Source of the DNA: Oscheius sp. JU75
Lineage: Eukaryota; Nematoda; Chromadorea; Rhabditida; Rhabditidae
DNA: 64,000 nt
Assembly: GCA_037178855.1 (NCBI GenBank)
Contig: JASJZC010000005.1
Coordinates: forward strand, 8,990,001 to 9,054,000
Direction of reading: 5' to 3'
Numbering within the stretch: the first letter of the stretch is position 1; each line of letters starts with the position of its first letter. Below are positions 1-11,720 of this stretch, one piece after another. The translations under genes and the position numbers were made by a program. The notes beneath the pieces were generated by a model, which saw nothing but the letters and a program-made list of their open reading frames with translations, made no database searches and had not been told where the DNA came from.

Positions 1-88
1 TCGGTCATCGACCGAGACGAGCCATGTTAAGCTGGAAGACATCGTCCAAGAGGTTGCAAAACTGCGGACGTACAAGAAAGACCAGCAG

Positions 89-3000
89 ATGGTCGCCAGC
101 TCCAACAATGCGTCGATTTCAAAGGTTCATCATCACAAGAAGAAGCCTCAGAGGAACGAGAAGCAGAACAAGGATGTTACCTGCTTCGAATGCGGCAAAG
201 TCGGTCACTTTGCACGAGATTGCCGGAGTCGGAACTCCCGGAATTCTGGACAGGGTCTAGAACAATCTCGCAAGTTCTACAAGAAGCGATCTCCAGTGAA
301 CAGGGTTGGTACGGAGGCCACCCTGAAGGCGCTTCGCTACACGGATGTAGAAATCAATGGTCACACTCTACAGCTTCAGGCGGATTCCGGAGCATGTGTT
401 ACCATCATCAGTAGAAGGAACTGGACTCAGATGGGAGAACCGACATTGTCTCCACCACAAAGAACACTCATCACAGCAAATGGGACACCACTGAAGTGTC
501 ATGGAATGTTCTTCAGCGAGTTCAAGGTCCTAGGGCAACCAGGGTCGGGTGATATCTACGTCGTAGAAGAAGAGAATCTACTCGGATTGGAGTGGATGGA
601 ACGAATCCCGATCATAAAGGAAGGGCTCGATCAGTTCAGCTACGTGAAGGAGGTCATGGATGACCAGCGTCCTATTCAGACAATTCTCCTGGAAAGGTAT
701 CCAGAGGTCTTCCAAGCTGGGCTTGGAAAGTGTACGATGGAAAAGGCTGAACTGCGATTGGAGGACAACGTGAGACCGAAGTACTGCCTGCCTCGTCCGG
801 TTCCTTACACTGCGCGAGAGGCAGTAGAAAAGGAGCTTCAACGCCTCCAGGATCTGGAAGTGATCGAGCCTCTCAAACACAGTCAGTGGGCTGCGCCAGT
901 GGTTGTAATCAAGAAGAAGGGTACGGGGAAGCTCAGAGTTTGTGCCGACTTCAGCACCGGCCTCAACAAAGCTCTTGAAGATTTCGATTTCCCACTACCT
1001 ACGCCAGAAGACATCTTTGCTTCACTCAACAAAGGTACAGTTTTCTCGCAGCTAGATCTATCGGATGCTTATCTGCAAGTAGAGCTGGATGACCGCTCGA
1101 AATCGCTTGCCGTCATCAACACGCATAAGTCTCTTCCGGTACAGAAGATTGGCTTTCGGAATCAAGACAGCTCCAGCGATATTCCAGTCATGACAAAGAT
1201 GTGCACTGGTCTAAGCGGAGTCGTGTCATATCTCGATGATCTTCTGGTCAAGGGAGATACACAGCAAGAGCACGATCGAAATCTGCTAGCTTTGTTCGAC
1301 AGGATCGAACAGTACGGCTTCAAGCTGCAGATAGAGAAGTGTTCCCTGAACCAGAAACGGATCCAGTTCCTGGGATTCATTATCGACAAGGATGGAAGAC
1401 GACCCGACCCCTCCAAGATTTCTGCGATTGTGAAGATGAAGGCGCCTACAGATGTCAACCAACTACGTTCTTTTCTGGGACTCGTCAGCTACTACGGATC
1501 GTTCATTCCAAACGTCAAGGCACTTCGTGGACCACTGGATGAGCTAACACACAAGGATGCCGTTTTCGACTGGACGAGTCTGCATCAAGCAGCGTTCGAC
1601 AATTTACTCAGGGCTTTGTCGTCGGATCTCGTCTTGTGTCATTATGACCCTGCTCTACCCATCATCGTCTCAGCTGACGCTTGTCAGTATGGAATCGGCG
1701 GTGTTCTTCTTCACAAGTTCAAGGACGGGCAGGAACGCCCAGTTCATCACTTCAGCTACGCGCTTACAGCGGCAGAACGGAACTACAGCCAGATAGAAAA
1801 GGAAGCACTGGGACTGGTTATGGCTGTTCGGAAGTTCCACAAATATGTCTTCGGAAGACATTTCACATTGCGCACCGATCATAAGCCGCTGCTCGCAATC
1901 TACGGAGGTGCTAAAGGTCTGCCCACTCATCAGGCAAATCGTTTGAGCCGTTGGGGCACAATACTCCGACTACAAAATCGATTACGTGAAAACGGACGAT
2001 TTTGCCCAAGCTGATGCTCTTTCCCGTCTTTTGGAACGGGTGGATTCGGAGCAAGAAGATTGTGTCATTGCCAAGATAGAGGCCGACGTGCAATACAGCC
2101 TCCAAGACGCCATTCGACAGCTTCCGCTAACGGCACGACACATCCAGGCAGCCACACGGAAGGACCCGGTCCTGTCCAAGGTTATTCGCTATGTTCAAGA
2201 AGGTAACTGGCCACCTCTTCGCAAGAATCTGGACTCTCAACTCTTGCCTTACTTCGATCGACAGTCGGAACTGTCGGTTGTGAACGAGTGTCTCATGGTC
2301 GGAGACAGAATCACGATTCCCGGAATCTATCGTTCACAAGTGCTGAAGGAACTCCACAGGGGACACGCTGGAATCGTGCGCACCAAACAACTAGCTCGAG
2401 GAGTTTGTTTTTGGCCAGGGATCGATCAGCAGATCGAAAATTTTGTTAACCGATGCATTCCCTGTCAACGTGCGGCCAAAACAGCAAGGAAGGTTCCACT
2501 TCAGCCTTGGCCGAAGCCAAGTCGTGTCTATGAAAGAATTCACATAGACTATGCAGGTCCCATCGATGGATTATACTTGTTAGTAGTCGTTGACTCGCTC
2601 TCAAGCTGGCCAGAAGTTCTTCTGACCAAATCCATCACGGCTGTCGCCACCGTTCGTCTCCTACAAGAAATATTCTCAAGGAACGGTATTCCGGAGAAGA
2701 TCGTCTCGGATAATGGGACCCAATTCTGCTCGGCAGAATTCAAGGAGATGTGCGACAGAAACGGAATCGAGCACATAAGAACGGCCCCTACCATCCTCAG
2801 TCAAATGGTAGGGCGGAGAGGTTCGTAGACTCTCTTAAACGCGGACTCCAAAAGCTCCAGGGGGAGGAGAGAGTGTCTTTGGCTCTCGTTAATCGTTTCC
2901 TTCAAGCTTATCGTTCCACGCCTTGTGGAAATTTAGGTAATCTGAGCCCCTCGGAAGTGTACTTGGGTCGTAAGATGAGGTCTACTCTGTCGCTGCTCGT

Positions 3001-3499
3001 TCCCACGACGCCTGTCGTCGATTCGGAGAACTCTAGGATGAAGGCTCAGTTCGATGGTCGGACTGGTGCCCGGCAGCGTTCTTTCGGACTCGGAGACCCT
3101 GTATGGGTTAAAAGGTATGCCTCAAATAATGTTTCGTGGGTTACAGGAGTCGTTTCGGAAGTTCTTGGTCGTGTCAACTACCGTGTCGAAGTGGACGGTC
3201 ATTCTTGTCATCTTCACGCAAACCAGATGCGTCTTCGCTCTCTGGCCCCAGATGACGAATTTCTCGTCGAGATGTGTGACACCTTCGAGATTCCTGTACC
3301 AGTTCCGCCTGTCCAAGAACCCCCTCTCTTGCTGCCCGTACCTCGAGAAGAACCAGTTCCGGATGGCCCCGCTCCGGGTCAAGATGTCCAACAACCAGCT
3401 CATGTTCCACCACACCAAGTTCAACGTCAAGATCAGCCTGCTGCCCAGCCGAGAAGATCTTCGCGCCGTGGTCAGCCACCAGTCAGGTTCCCTGCTTGA
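89..3499 (+). pseudogene. Broken gag-pol polyprotein of the gypsy element
   Basis: Seen in order: a CCHC knuckle near 180-225; a protease active-site motif (DSGA) near 380-390; reverse transcriptase with the YLDD box near 1230; RNase H around 1660-1900 (TDHKPLL motif); integrase with an HHCC zinc finger at about 2350-2470, catalytic Asp near 2545 and 2710, and a GPY/F-like module around 3085-3240. The frame breaks repeatedly: a short stretch at about 1130-1187 in the reverse transcriptase reads only in another frame, a second shift falls near 1960, and a third near 2790-2810 inside the integrase core. It is therefore called as a pseudogene; assembly error is the alternative. Confidence 0.88.
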
Positions 3500-3766
3500 T
3501 CGTCGTTGCTTGTTTCTCGGTTGTTAAGCTTATTTTCCCCTGGTTCTTTCTCTAACTCTATGTTCTTCACTCCCTCTCGCGTATTTCATTTTGCCCAGTC
3601 CTCTCACTTAGTGCCCCGGTCCAAAACCACAACGATGTGCACCCTTGAAAGGGAAATGGCTCTGCGGCGGCGTAAGACTAACGTATTCGGACGCTAGCAG
3701 CTCAGCATCCCTGCACACTGGTACGGTGGTGACCGGAAAGTTGTCTAGACCACAAGCCCGTCTTGT

Positions 3767-3779
3767 AAAAGGGGAGGAA
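3767..3779 (+). promoter_or_regulatory. Polypurine tract of the gypsy element
   Basis: A run of A and G (aaaaggggaggaa) lies immediately before the TGTTG start of the LTR, the usual place of the plus-strand primer in LTR elements. Confidence 0.8.
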
Positions 3780-4009
3780 TGTTGAGTCTGGCTCAATTTG
3801 AATGCGCGCTAACGAGTGGACCCCGCCACGAGTACTACCGTACCTCGCGCGGACCCTCGTTCGCTTCCCTATTTTTGGGGAAGTTCTTCTTGTTTTTCTT
3901 TTGTCTCCTTTACCCCGTTCTTTCTAATATCCTAGCCTGAATAAATATATAGAAGCCACGCTCTCTCTTTCTAGAATATACAGATTGTGTCCTCACGAAA
4001 GACACAACA
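3780..4009 (+). repeat. 3' LTR of the gypsy element
   Basis: Begins TGTTGAG directly after the polypurine tract and ends ACACAACA, giving TG...CA termini over 230 bp. It holds an AATAAA signal at 3940-3945. No second LTR is in the window for comparison, so the boundaries rest on the termini and tract alone. Confidence 0.78.
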
Positions 4010-4030
4010 CTTACTCATAACGCAGCTTGT

Positions 4031-4825
4031 ATGTTTCAGATTAGAGATCCGGCTGTGTACGACAGTTTAAAAAACTGCTCCGACAAGCGCGAAGCAGCTG
4101 AAATTTTTCTGGCCGATGCTAACAAGAAAGTGAGTGCATTGTGTACCTTATATCCTGAGACAAACATATGCTTAGAAATATCAATTGGAGAAGGAGGCAG
4201 AGATGGTTAACAAACATTGCGTTGAATTTACGACCTATCTGAAGCAGAACTCGTTAATGACCTACAACGACGCTTACAAGGAGTATGTGGACAAACAGAT
4301 TAAAGAAGCCGTGAGACTGTCCAGTGTAATTAAATACAAGCATACTTTTCAGAAAATGGTTGTTGAGGAAGGAGGTTCAGCTGACGTGATGAAGAAGTTG
4401 GAAGAACATCGGGATCAGTACACTGCTCAGGTTGCAACGTTTACCTTTACCGAAAATAACTTTTTTTGCAGATTGAAGTCATAGAAAAGCAGAACTCTTC
4501 AGAACGACAGGCCAAGTCCGCAGAACAGATTTATGCAATGATCGACAATCTGAAGAAGCTAGAAAAGGCCGGTCCAATATTGGAAGGAGTTGAAGTAAGT
4601 GAGCTGTGCGATCAATACAGCAATTTGTAGAAACTCCAACTGATCAGCACCGATAAAGAACAGAAGGAGGAAGCCGTAGCAGTAAGACTAGGAGGAGGCT
4701 GGTTCGCTAAGAAGATTGCTAGCGCTAAGAAGATTGCTAGCACATGTATGACAGACGGCGTCCAATACATCAAAAAGGAGTTAGAAAACATTTTGGAACT
4801 AGTAACGGAAGACCAAAAAAGATAA
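4031..4825 (+). CDS. Coiled-coil protein of unknown function, four exons
   Basis: Exons 4031-4129, 4176-4430, 4472-4594 and 4631-4825, all joined in phase 0, give about 223 residues. The product is helical and rich in Lys and Glu with heptad-like spacing, without a signal peptide or membrane segment. A hexapeptide AKKIAS occurs twice in tandem in the last exon. The ATG chosen is 22 bases after the retrotransposon LTR; the same bases (tttcag) also look like a splice acceptor, so the true gene may start to the left of the element and these exons may be only its 3' part. I do not recognise the family. Confidence 0.6.
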
Positions 4826-5212
4826 GCACGAAAATAATTGTGTCCGAATGCTACAGAAACTATTGCTCTTGCATATAATGTATTTTTTAGTGTAAGCAGT
4901 TCCGATTTTGATTCGAAATCTAAAAAATTCGTTTTCTGTTGTTTGTATTCTCCAGACTCTGCTTTCTAATGATCACTTCTTTGATCGTACAAAACGAACC
5001 AAGCTTCAAGAGTTCACTGTTTCAAAGTTCACCATCTGTTGTTTCTCCGACTCTTCTTCTTTTACTTCTTCTCATCAAGAAGAAACTGTTCCTCACGTCA
5101 ATAGGCTCCCAATTGGGAGGCGTACATTCCCGTGATCATTTCTTTCTCTGTCCGAGTTGTCTCATATAAACATCCTCAAACCTATCCCGACTTTTCCTGG
5201 TAGTAGCAAGCA
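4826..5212. other. Intergenic stretch, T-rich
   Basis: Pyrimidine-rich sequence between the coiled-coil gene and the chemoreceptor; no gene recognised. It must hold the 3' UTR of the former and the promoter of the latter. Confidence 0.5.
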
Positions 5213-7036
5213 ATGGAAAAGTACATCCTCTATGGTCTCTCTGCCCAAAACATACCAAACTACGACTGCAGGTGCTTAATTTTTTTTTTTGGAAATATGA
5301 TACCGTATTCTAGTGTCATGCACCGAACAAAAGAAGAATGGTACAACTTTGGTGACGTCAACATTCCTCTCGGAATTGCTTTCATCATTTTTGGTGTAAC
5401 CATTCATGTGAGGCTTTCAGTTGTTACTGAAATACAAATTTAGTCCCTATACATGGTGAACATGGCGGCGATGTGGCGCATTCGCGGCAAGAATTCCTGC
5501 TATATGATCATGCTTCTTCTTGGTAAGCATATTTTAATGAAAACTATTCAATGTTTAGGTTTCTACGACATCATCAACATTTTCTTCAGTTCTATACTGT
5601 CAGGGACTTTTTGGCTTCTTGGAGCGTCCTACTGTACTCATCCAGATTTGATGTACATATCGGGCTCGTTGACCCTTGGTAAGCTCGAATTTAATACTTT
5701 TTAAGTAGTTTTCTGTCAGTTATTATCAGACTCAATAGAAAGTTTTCAATTAAGACAGAAAAGCTGTATTAATTGAAAACAGCAGATAAATCGAATGCAC
5801 TGTCCATTACTTACTAACCGAACAGAAATACCCAAATCATTAACTTTCATTGATTGTGCATATAAAGAGGCTTTTTTGTTGACAAAGTTTGCTTCAAACA
5901 TCAACTGATTATACGGTATGCCACGCTAAGGCGTTGACGGATACATAATGTGGCTCATCAAAGTGCTCTTGTCTATCTGAGAGCTCCAAGAATCGGAACA
6001 GAGCCTTTCGTACAGACCAAAAATCTTTCCTAACAATGGCACTGTTAGACAAGTACTGTTAGACAAGAATGCAATAAAATGCGCAAAAAAACTCCATGTT
6101 CTCAAGAAAACCCGTAAGCCAGATTGTGCCAATCTAAAGAGAGCTTTAAAGGCTCCAATGAATTGAAGTTGAAACACACATCCTTGAAGACTTTGCCTTA
6201 ATTTTACATTCTTTCTTAGCTGGCTGGTGCTGTGCCAGTCTGTGCTGTCTGATCCTCGTACTCAATCGTCTCTGTGATCTTTGGAATCCAACTCTTCACA
6301 AAGCAGTATGTTTGTGTAGTACATAGACGGAGCTTTTTCTCTGTTCAGCTTTTTGATGGCTGGATGATTTGGTTCTGGATGAGCGTCACGGTTGTTTACG
6401 GGCTTTACTTTGTCTTTTACACCACCCCCGTCCTGTTCAACTCAAAACTAGGCACGTGGTTTCTGTGTCCATTCATACAAGGAACTTCCGAGGAAATTAC
6501 TCTTGTTAGTGGGATGAGTAACACAAAAAGAGACTGTTTAGTTCTACAACTTCTCTCACTCGTTCAACAACATGTGTGTGGTTTTCGGGACGTGTATACT
6601 GTACGTTGTGCTGATTTTGGTGCTGGGACATAAGTATGGACTGAATGGAATAAACAACATCAACAAGTTCCGGAGATCGGTGAGGGCTTGTCTCAGTCTA
6701 TTACAATCAAGAATCGATTCAGATCATCCTCCAAAGCATACTCATCTGTCTCGCCTCTCAAATTACTGCATCCCTTTACGTCTACGCTCAGTTCTTCCCC
6801 ATACCATCTTGGTTAGTCCTAGTGGCTCACTTCCTCTGGCAATTCGCTAACGGTATTGAGTTTAGTTACAATTGATGTATCACCTTTTAGGAATCCCCGT
6901 TGTTATCTACCTCACACTCAATCGGACAATCAGAAATGAGGTGAAAAGAATGTTAGGAATTGGAAGAGACGTCCAAGTTTCCGTCTCGAATTCGAATCAT
7001 GGACCTCCGACTCTTCCAAGCAGGAATCAGGAGTAA
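5213..7036 (+). CDS. Srt-class serpentine chemoreceptor
   Basis: Nine exons: 5213-5271, 5314-5407, 5444-5522, 5559-5678, 6220-6305, 6349-6504, 6542-6679, 6723-6852, 6891-7036. The product has seven hydrophobic segments and the N-terminal pattern ending PNYDC that is typical of the nematode Srt class (7TM_GPCR_Srt). Marks of the class include a Leu-Asn-Arg-Leu-Cys stretch after the third membrane segment and an IYLTLNRTIR stretch after the seventh. The tail is short and Ser/Asn-rich. Such receptors act in sensory neuron cilia. One intron (5679-6219) is much longer than the rest and holds a small inverted repeat at 5742-5780; no exon was found in it. The family is confident, the class fairly so. 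Confidence 0.85.
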
Positions 7037-7235
7037 AACAATCAAATCACAGACGAAATAAATGAAATCACATTCCCCTGTTACTATTTCATTTGCGGTT
7101 CCTCTTCCTCCCGAGGCCGACAAGACACGCACTATAGCGGAGATAATGCCATTAACTACATGTTTGTTCTCTTCTCCCAACACGGGGCCCGACTGTGACC
7201 GCTGCAGCTAGTATCTGGCGCAACTGGTTACTCCA

Positions 7236-7242
7236 AGATAAG
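7236..7242 (+). promoter_or_regulatory. GATA site in collagen promoter
   Basis: AGATAAG about 120 bases before the collagen start and just upstream of its TATA box. Hypodermal GATA factors such as ELT-3 drive cuticle collagens in Caenorhabditis; a role here is inferred from position. Confidence 0.4.
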
Positions 7243-7258
7243 ACGCCCCGGGTCGGAC

Positions 7259-7266
7259 TATATAAG
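7259..7266 (+). promoter_or_regulatory. TATA box of cuticle collagen
   Basis: TATATAAG lies 94-101 bases before the ATG, in a GC-richer block than its surroundings. A CT-rich stretch follows and ends at a TTCCAG acceptor (about 7351-7356) four bases before the ATG, as expected for an outron removed by spliced-leader trans-splicing. Confidence 0.6.
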
Positions 7267-7359
7267 GATGTCTGCCCGGGGAATTAGCATCAGCCAACAA
7301 TCAGTTCTTCTCTTCTCTTCATCTCTTCTGAGAAATTTCTATTTACCCTTTTCCAGGTA

Positions 7360-8290
7360 ATGGATCTCGACGCTCGCATCAAGGCTTACCGCTTTGTGGC
7401 CTACTCGGCTGTCACCTTCTCGGTGGTGGCTGTAGTCTCGGTCTTCATCACCCTGCCCATGGTCTACAGCTATGTGCACCAGGTCAAGAGGACCGTCCAC
7501 AGCGAGGTCAACTTCTGCAAGGTGGGTACTACTAGTACTCTGAAAAATACAGATTTAGGGATCCGCTAAAGACATCTGGACCGAAGTCCACACTCTCAAG
7601 GACGCTCCCGCCAACCGTACTGCCCGTCAGGCCTACAACACCGGCTCTGTTCAGGGAGGCGGAGGAGGAGGAAGCTGCGCCGGTTGCTGCCAGCCCGGAC
7701 CTGCTGGTCCTGCTGGAGCTGCTGGAAAGCCTGGACGCCCCGGAAAGCCCGGAGCTCCTGGTATGCCCGGTAACCCTGGTCGTGGAGGCAGCGCTCCCTG
7801 TGAGCCTACCACTCCTCCTCCTTGCCAGCCCTGCCCTGCTGGACCCCCCGGCCCCGCTGGAGCTCCTGGAGCTCCTGGAGCCCCTGGACCTGACGGACAG
7901 CCAGGAACTGGCGGCGGAGCTGGACAGCCCGGACCTCCTGGACCTGCTGGAGCCCCTGGAGCCCCTGGAAACGACGGAGCTCCCGGACAACCTGGAGCCC
8001 CCGGACAACCCGGAGCTTCCGAGCACGGAGGAGCTGGCGCTCCCGGCCCTCAGGGACCTCCTGGCCCTGCTGGACCGGCCGGACCCGACGGACAGCCCGG
8101 ATCTGGAGGAGCTGGAGCCCCTGGACCCAAGGGACCCCCTGGACCAGCTGGAAAGCCTGGAGCCGACGGAAATCCTGGAGCTCCTGGAAACCCCGGACAG
8201 TCTGGAGGAGCCGGAGAGAAGGGAATCTGCCCCAAGTACTGCGCCATCGATGGTGGAGTTTTCTTCGAGGACGGAACCCGCAGACGTTAG
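7360..8290 (+). CDS. Cuticle collagen, COL-12/COL-13-like
   Basis: Exons 7360-7521 and 7559-8290 give 297 residues. The N-terminus carries the collagen N domain with one membrane or signal segment near residues 15-40. Gly-X-Y blocks start at about residue 95, interrupted by cysteine-bearing gaps (CAGCC near 90; CEP and CQPCP near 130-145). The C-terminus has [20 protein letters not shown], the ending seen in the COL-8/12/13/19 group. The protein is secreted by the hypodermis and crosslinked into cuticle. Coding sequence is markedly GC-rich with strong codon bias, so long open frames appear on the opposite strand. An AATAAA follows at 8310-8315. It is unrelated in arrangement to the collagen at 40385. 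Confidence 0.95.
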
Positions 8291-8309
8291 ATACAGTGCA
8301 GTCGATAGC

Positions 8310-8315
8310 AATAAA
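8310..8315 (+). terminator. Polyadenylation signal of collagen
   Basis: AATAAA 20 bases after the collagen stop codon. Confidence 0.6.
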
Positions 8316-8380
8316 TATTGCTCCTGTCATTTTTGTTTATTTTTCACAAAATTGGTCAATGATACAATTTATATTTTGTC

Positions 8381-9515
8381 TCACTTCACATTCCATGCTC
8401 TGCTCAGGGATTCAAAGTGCTCGTCAGGCGACTCTGTCATGACCAGATCTTTTCCATTCAAGTCTTGCACGGCTTAAATAATTGAACCCTTAAAGTCATC
8501 ATCGACACTAACCTATTTTAGTCCTCCGGTTCCAGAAGAAGTCCAATTTCATGTGTCTGAGGACGATGAACCACGGGAATGCAATGTTACCTAATGGAAT
8601 AAGCTAAAATTTGCTTTCGTGGAATTCCGATAGGCCTACATTGCAATAGATGAAACTCAGATACCCAAATGCATAATTGCTATGAACACCGAGGGAGACG
8701 ACAAACAGACAAGAAGATGCTAATAGCCGGGTGACGACCTCGCCAGATAAGGATTTCAGCAAAGAGCGATTGAATTTGTACACGTAAGAGCTCTGAGCCA
8801 GGGTACATTTTTTTTAAACAAATCGTGTGTACCCTATAGCGGATTTCTAGAGTTTCTCCAATGCCATTCTTATAACGGCGGTGGTTTAGGTAAAGCGTGT
8901 AGAAAATAGCCTACAATTGGATAGAAGAAGTATAAATGTTTAGAACTTACCCAGACACCAAAAACTTGAAAGGCTACAACGCATACTCCTGCGGGATGTT
9001 GATACTCAGCTGAAATTAGTTGGTCAAAGAGGAAGGGGAAAGTTTTGTTCTCCCGGAATGACTTTTAATTGGAAATCCATTGCTCTAATCCCTAGTAGCT
9101 TTTACTAAACGCTACTGGCTACGGTGAGCCAGTTTTTAAACCCTTACCTGACAACAACAGTGCAGTACAGTAGTAAGAAGAGAGTCCAATAATGGCGACA
9201 ATCAAAGGAGCAGCGACCAAAGTTTTAGCAGTAAACTTGAGCTCAATGTCAAAGTGTCCATTGAGAAGTCTTTCCGACGCTGTCAGAATTACTCCCCAGA
9301 CATACAGCCAAGTACCAATTTCGTGAAAGTAAGAAAATTGACGCCACGCACTGGGTTCTGAGACATTGAATGAGAAGCCTTAGAAACATATACCCGTGGA
9401 GTATATTTGATCGTAGTCAATGAACATCTGATTGTGGCTTATTTTGAGATAAACTTCTACTGAATAGGTGGTGTCAGTGACGTAGGCTGAAGAGTATATC
9501 AGACAGATGCAGAAT
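8381..9515 (-). CDS. Sre-class serpentine chemoreceptor, first exon(s) not found
   Basis: Minus-strand exons, 5' to 3': 9394-9515, 9148-9357, 8951-9009, 8833-8910, 8690-8792, 8513-8590, 8381-8472. The product has several hydrophobic segments and marks of the nematode Sre class: an E-R-L-L motif after membrane segment 3, a stretch of Arg/Tyr repeats in the third inner loop, and a C-terminal tail with the pattern G-K-x-L-x-x-x-x-x-x-D-E-H-F-x-x-L-x-x-x-W. A TAA in frame at 9380-9382 falls inside a 36-nt intron (9358-9393) whose removal keeps the frame, so no nonsense mutation is needed. The exon 5 donor (8689) is the weakest join. No exon for membrane segment 1 was found upstream, so the gene may be incomplete. 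Confidence 0.68.
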
Positions 9516-10265
9516 CTGAATCATTCGATTGTTTTTTGTGTTTGATCATTTGTTCTTTTCGAGGAGCAGCGCTATTTAGAAATTCACGAGTCAACTCTTT
9601 TTACAGCGTTTCCTGCTCCACTGAAACGATACGTTTTTGACTCATTGGTGCACAGATCAGTGTCTGTTTTGCGCTTTCGAAAACTTGTTCAAGCAACCTT
9701 AGGAACTCTCATGTACAAAGGGTTCATTGGAACCAACAGAACTTTATAATTAGGCTCTAAATCCAAAGAGACCAAATTAAGACTTCAAAAAGACTCGTCC
9801 ACTTTCTCATGAATGTACGACTTGGTTTCCTTGATTTGAACTAACTTAATGCTTTACTAGACTTCCTGGTTACTACTAGGTAAGAGACAAAGTTCAGTTC
9901 TGGTTCAAGAGAATCTCAAATGTTGTTCGATTGAGCCGAAATGAAGCCAGACTTGTATTAATAGAGAGATCAAGTAATCTCAGCTTATGGACAACAAAAA
10001 CTATTTTTGGAAGAAGCTTAAACAGGAACAAGACTAGAAGTATCGCAGGCTAGGTCTGATGGACATCACAATGGATGCTTTGCTAATATCTTAGGATCGG
10101 TCAACTGGCGCAAAAAAAAAAGCTTTTTTGTTACAAGCTGAAATTGTACGGGAAAAGATCAGAGCTATCTAAAGTTCCTGGTGAACTGTTCTAGTCTACA
10201 AAGTCTGATCTAGTTTAAAATGTCCTCGCGTCTCTGTCTGTCTGTCTGTCTGAAGCCAATATTGC

Positions 10266-10301
10266 CAATTAGTGTGCACTATTTTGTGCGCACACTAATT
10301 G
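10266..10301. repeat. Inverted repeat, 12-bp arms
   Basis: Arms CAATTAGTGTGC (10266-10277) and GCACACTAATTG (10290-10301) match perfectly with a 12-nt loop. The flanks are also nearly complementary apart from two extra bases. Confidence 0.7.
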
Positions 10302-10709
10302 TTGGCAAGTCAAGCCAAATCGAGTCAGTTTAGGAGACAGCTTCGTTGCGGAAACGTTGTTCCGGTCACGGTACCTCGATTGGAGGGAACGCGGACAGGT
10401 TGAAGTGTGAGGAAAGGGTCACGACAGTTGGACAGAAGGAAGTAGAAATCGAGCAGTTTTGTAAGAATCAGATTATTACTGAGACCCGAAGGGGCGTTAG
10501 CATTACTTGTAGTAGAAAAAACTTACTTTGTAATCAGACCAAGACGATCATACAAAAGGATCTTCAGTATACGATAGTAGAAGTGAGCATACTCAAAAGA
10601 TGTAGCAGTAGCTCGAAAAAGTGTAGCGGCATCATTTTGTTTAATCCTCTTGAAAATGAACAAGTTTGTATGTTCAAATCTTCAAGGTTGAGTAGCTTTT
10701 ATCAAGAGA

Positions 10710-10803
10710 AGCTTTCACATGCGACGGATGAATGACATAACAATGTGAAAGTTTAACTCTTCTCATTCCTGGGATTAGGAGGAATTAAGTTTTAATATTT
10801 CAG
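10710..10803. repeat. 94-bp direct repeat, copy 1
   Basis: Runs from AGCTTTCACATGCGACGG to TTTAATATTTCAG and is repeated almost without change at 11622-11715 in the same direction. Confidence 0.9.
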
Positions 10804-11621
10804 GGGTGATCCCAACAAACTTTGAGCTGGTCACGACTCTTTTAGTTGGAGCTGAACAGCATAATTTTCGTCCATATTGAGTAGTTACAAAGTTCACATG
10901 GGAAATTAGAGTATAACATCAGTCGAAGGGTCCAACTTGACGTTTTTCTCACTAACTAATCTACAAACAGCAGGCGAACGAACGACAAAAAGGCGTCACG
11001 GAATAACTTGAGGTAATACGAAGCAGAGCGATGTCATCAAAAGTTTAATCAAACAGTTTAAGTTTTCAAGTTTATGCCTGGCCCAATAGCAAAAGTTTTT
11101 CTAAACAAAAGCTATTAAATGAAAATCTAGATTGCGAAGAAACAGAGAACGAAGAAATGCAATGAGAAAAGGACGACGAAGACGACGATGATGATGCCCA
11201 TCCTCATGACAAGCACGACGAAGAATGTCCTAGTAATTTTAATAACTATCTTCCTCTCAATGTTTGTTATAACTTTGCAATAATTATTTTGTACTTTCCA
11301 CCTAAGTAAGCACAATGACATCCCGCCCAGTTATTATGTCAAGTAGAACCTTACTGTTAGTCCTGCACAGGAAAACAATCTGGTTCTGTTACCCATTGCA
11401 AAATAGACGGAACGGGCTGATCCCACGGAGCATGATAGAAAACTCTATTCGGGAACATTTGTTCTGGAGCGCAACATCTTGTTCCTTTGTCGAAGCCCCG
11501 ACTTTTTCGTTGTCCATCAATATTCCGATATTGTGGAGATGAGCAAGGTCTTATATCGCTGAGAGCCTCGAAGATGTCGAGAAACGGAAGAAGGTGGATC
11601 ACTACATGTTACAGCATGAAT

Positions 11622-11715
11622 AGCTTTCACATGCGACGGATGAATGACATATCAATGTGAAAGTTTAACTCTTCTCATTCCTGGGATTAGGAGGAATTAA
11701 GTTTTAATATTTCAG
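11622..11715. repeat. 94-bp direct repeat, copy 2
   Basis: Near-identical to 10710-10803; the one difference noticed is ATAACAATG versus ATATCAATG. It is followed six bases later by a perfect hairpin. Confidence 0.9.
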
Positions 11716-11720
11716 AGAAA

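Larger units (their letters stand above)
1..4009 (+). mobile_element. Ty3/gypsy LTR retrotransposon, 5' end outside window
   Basis: Order of parts is that of a Ty3/gypsy element: CCHC zinc knuckle, aspartic protease, reverse transcriptase, RNase H, integrase, then a polypurine tract and a 3' LTR ending in CA. The 5' LTR and most of gag lie left of the window, so the two LTRs cannot be compared and the insertion cannot be dated. The coding region is broken by several frameshifts, so this copy is probably inactive. The element runs in the same direction as the coiled-coil gene that starts just after it. Confidence 0.93.

Noticed and set aside
7532..8330. Long minus-strand and alternate-frame open frames over the collagen
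   Set aside because: They are Ser/Gly/Arg or Leu/Pro-rich mirror images of the Gly-X-Y repeat and have no domain; the plus-strand collagen explains them. The same holds over the second collagen at 40355-41097.
9380..9382. TAA read as a nonsense mutation in the Sre receptor
   Set aside because: An in-frame 36-nt intron with good splice ends removes it.
10346..10735. 129-codon open frame, Cys and Lys rich
   Set aside because: No ATG near its start, no recognised motif, runs into the 94-bp repeat, and no splice chain around it.
11357..11602. Minus-strand 81-codon frame with CCAPEQMFPN
   Set aside because: Cysteine content looked like a secreted peptide, but there is no signal sequence, exon partner or known family.
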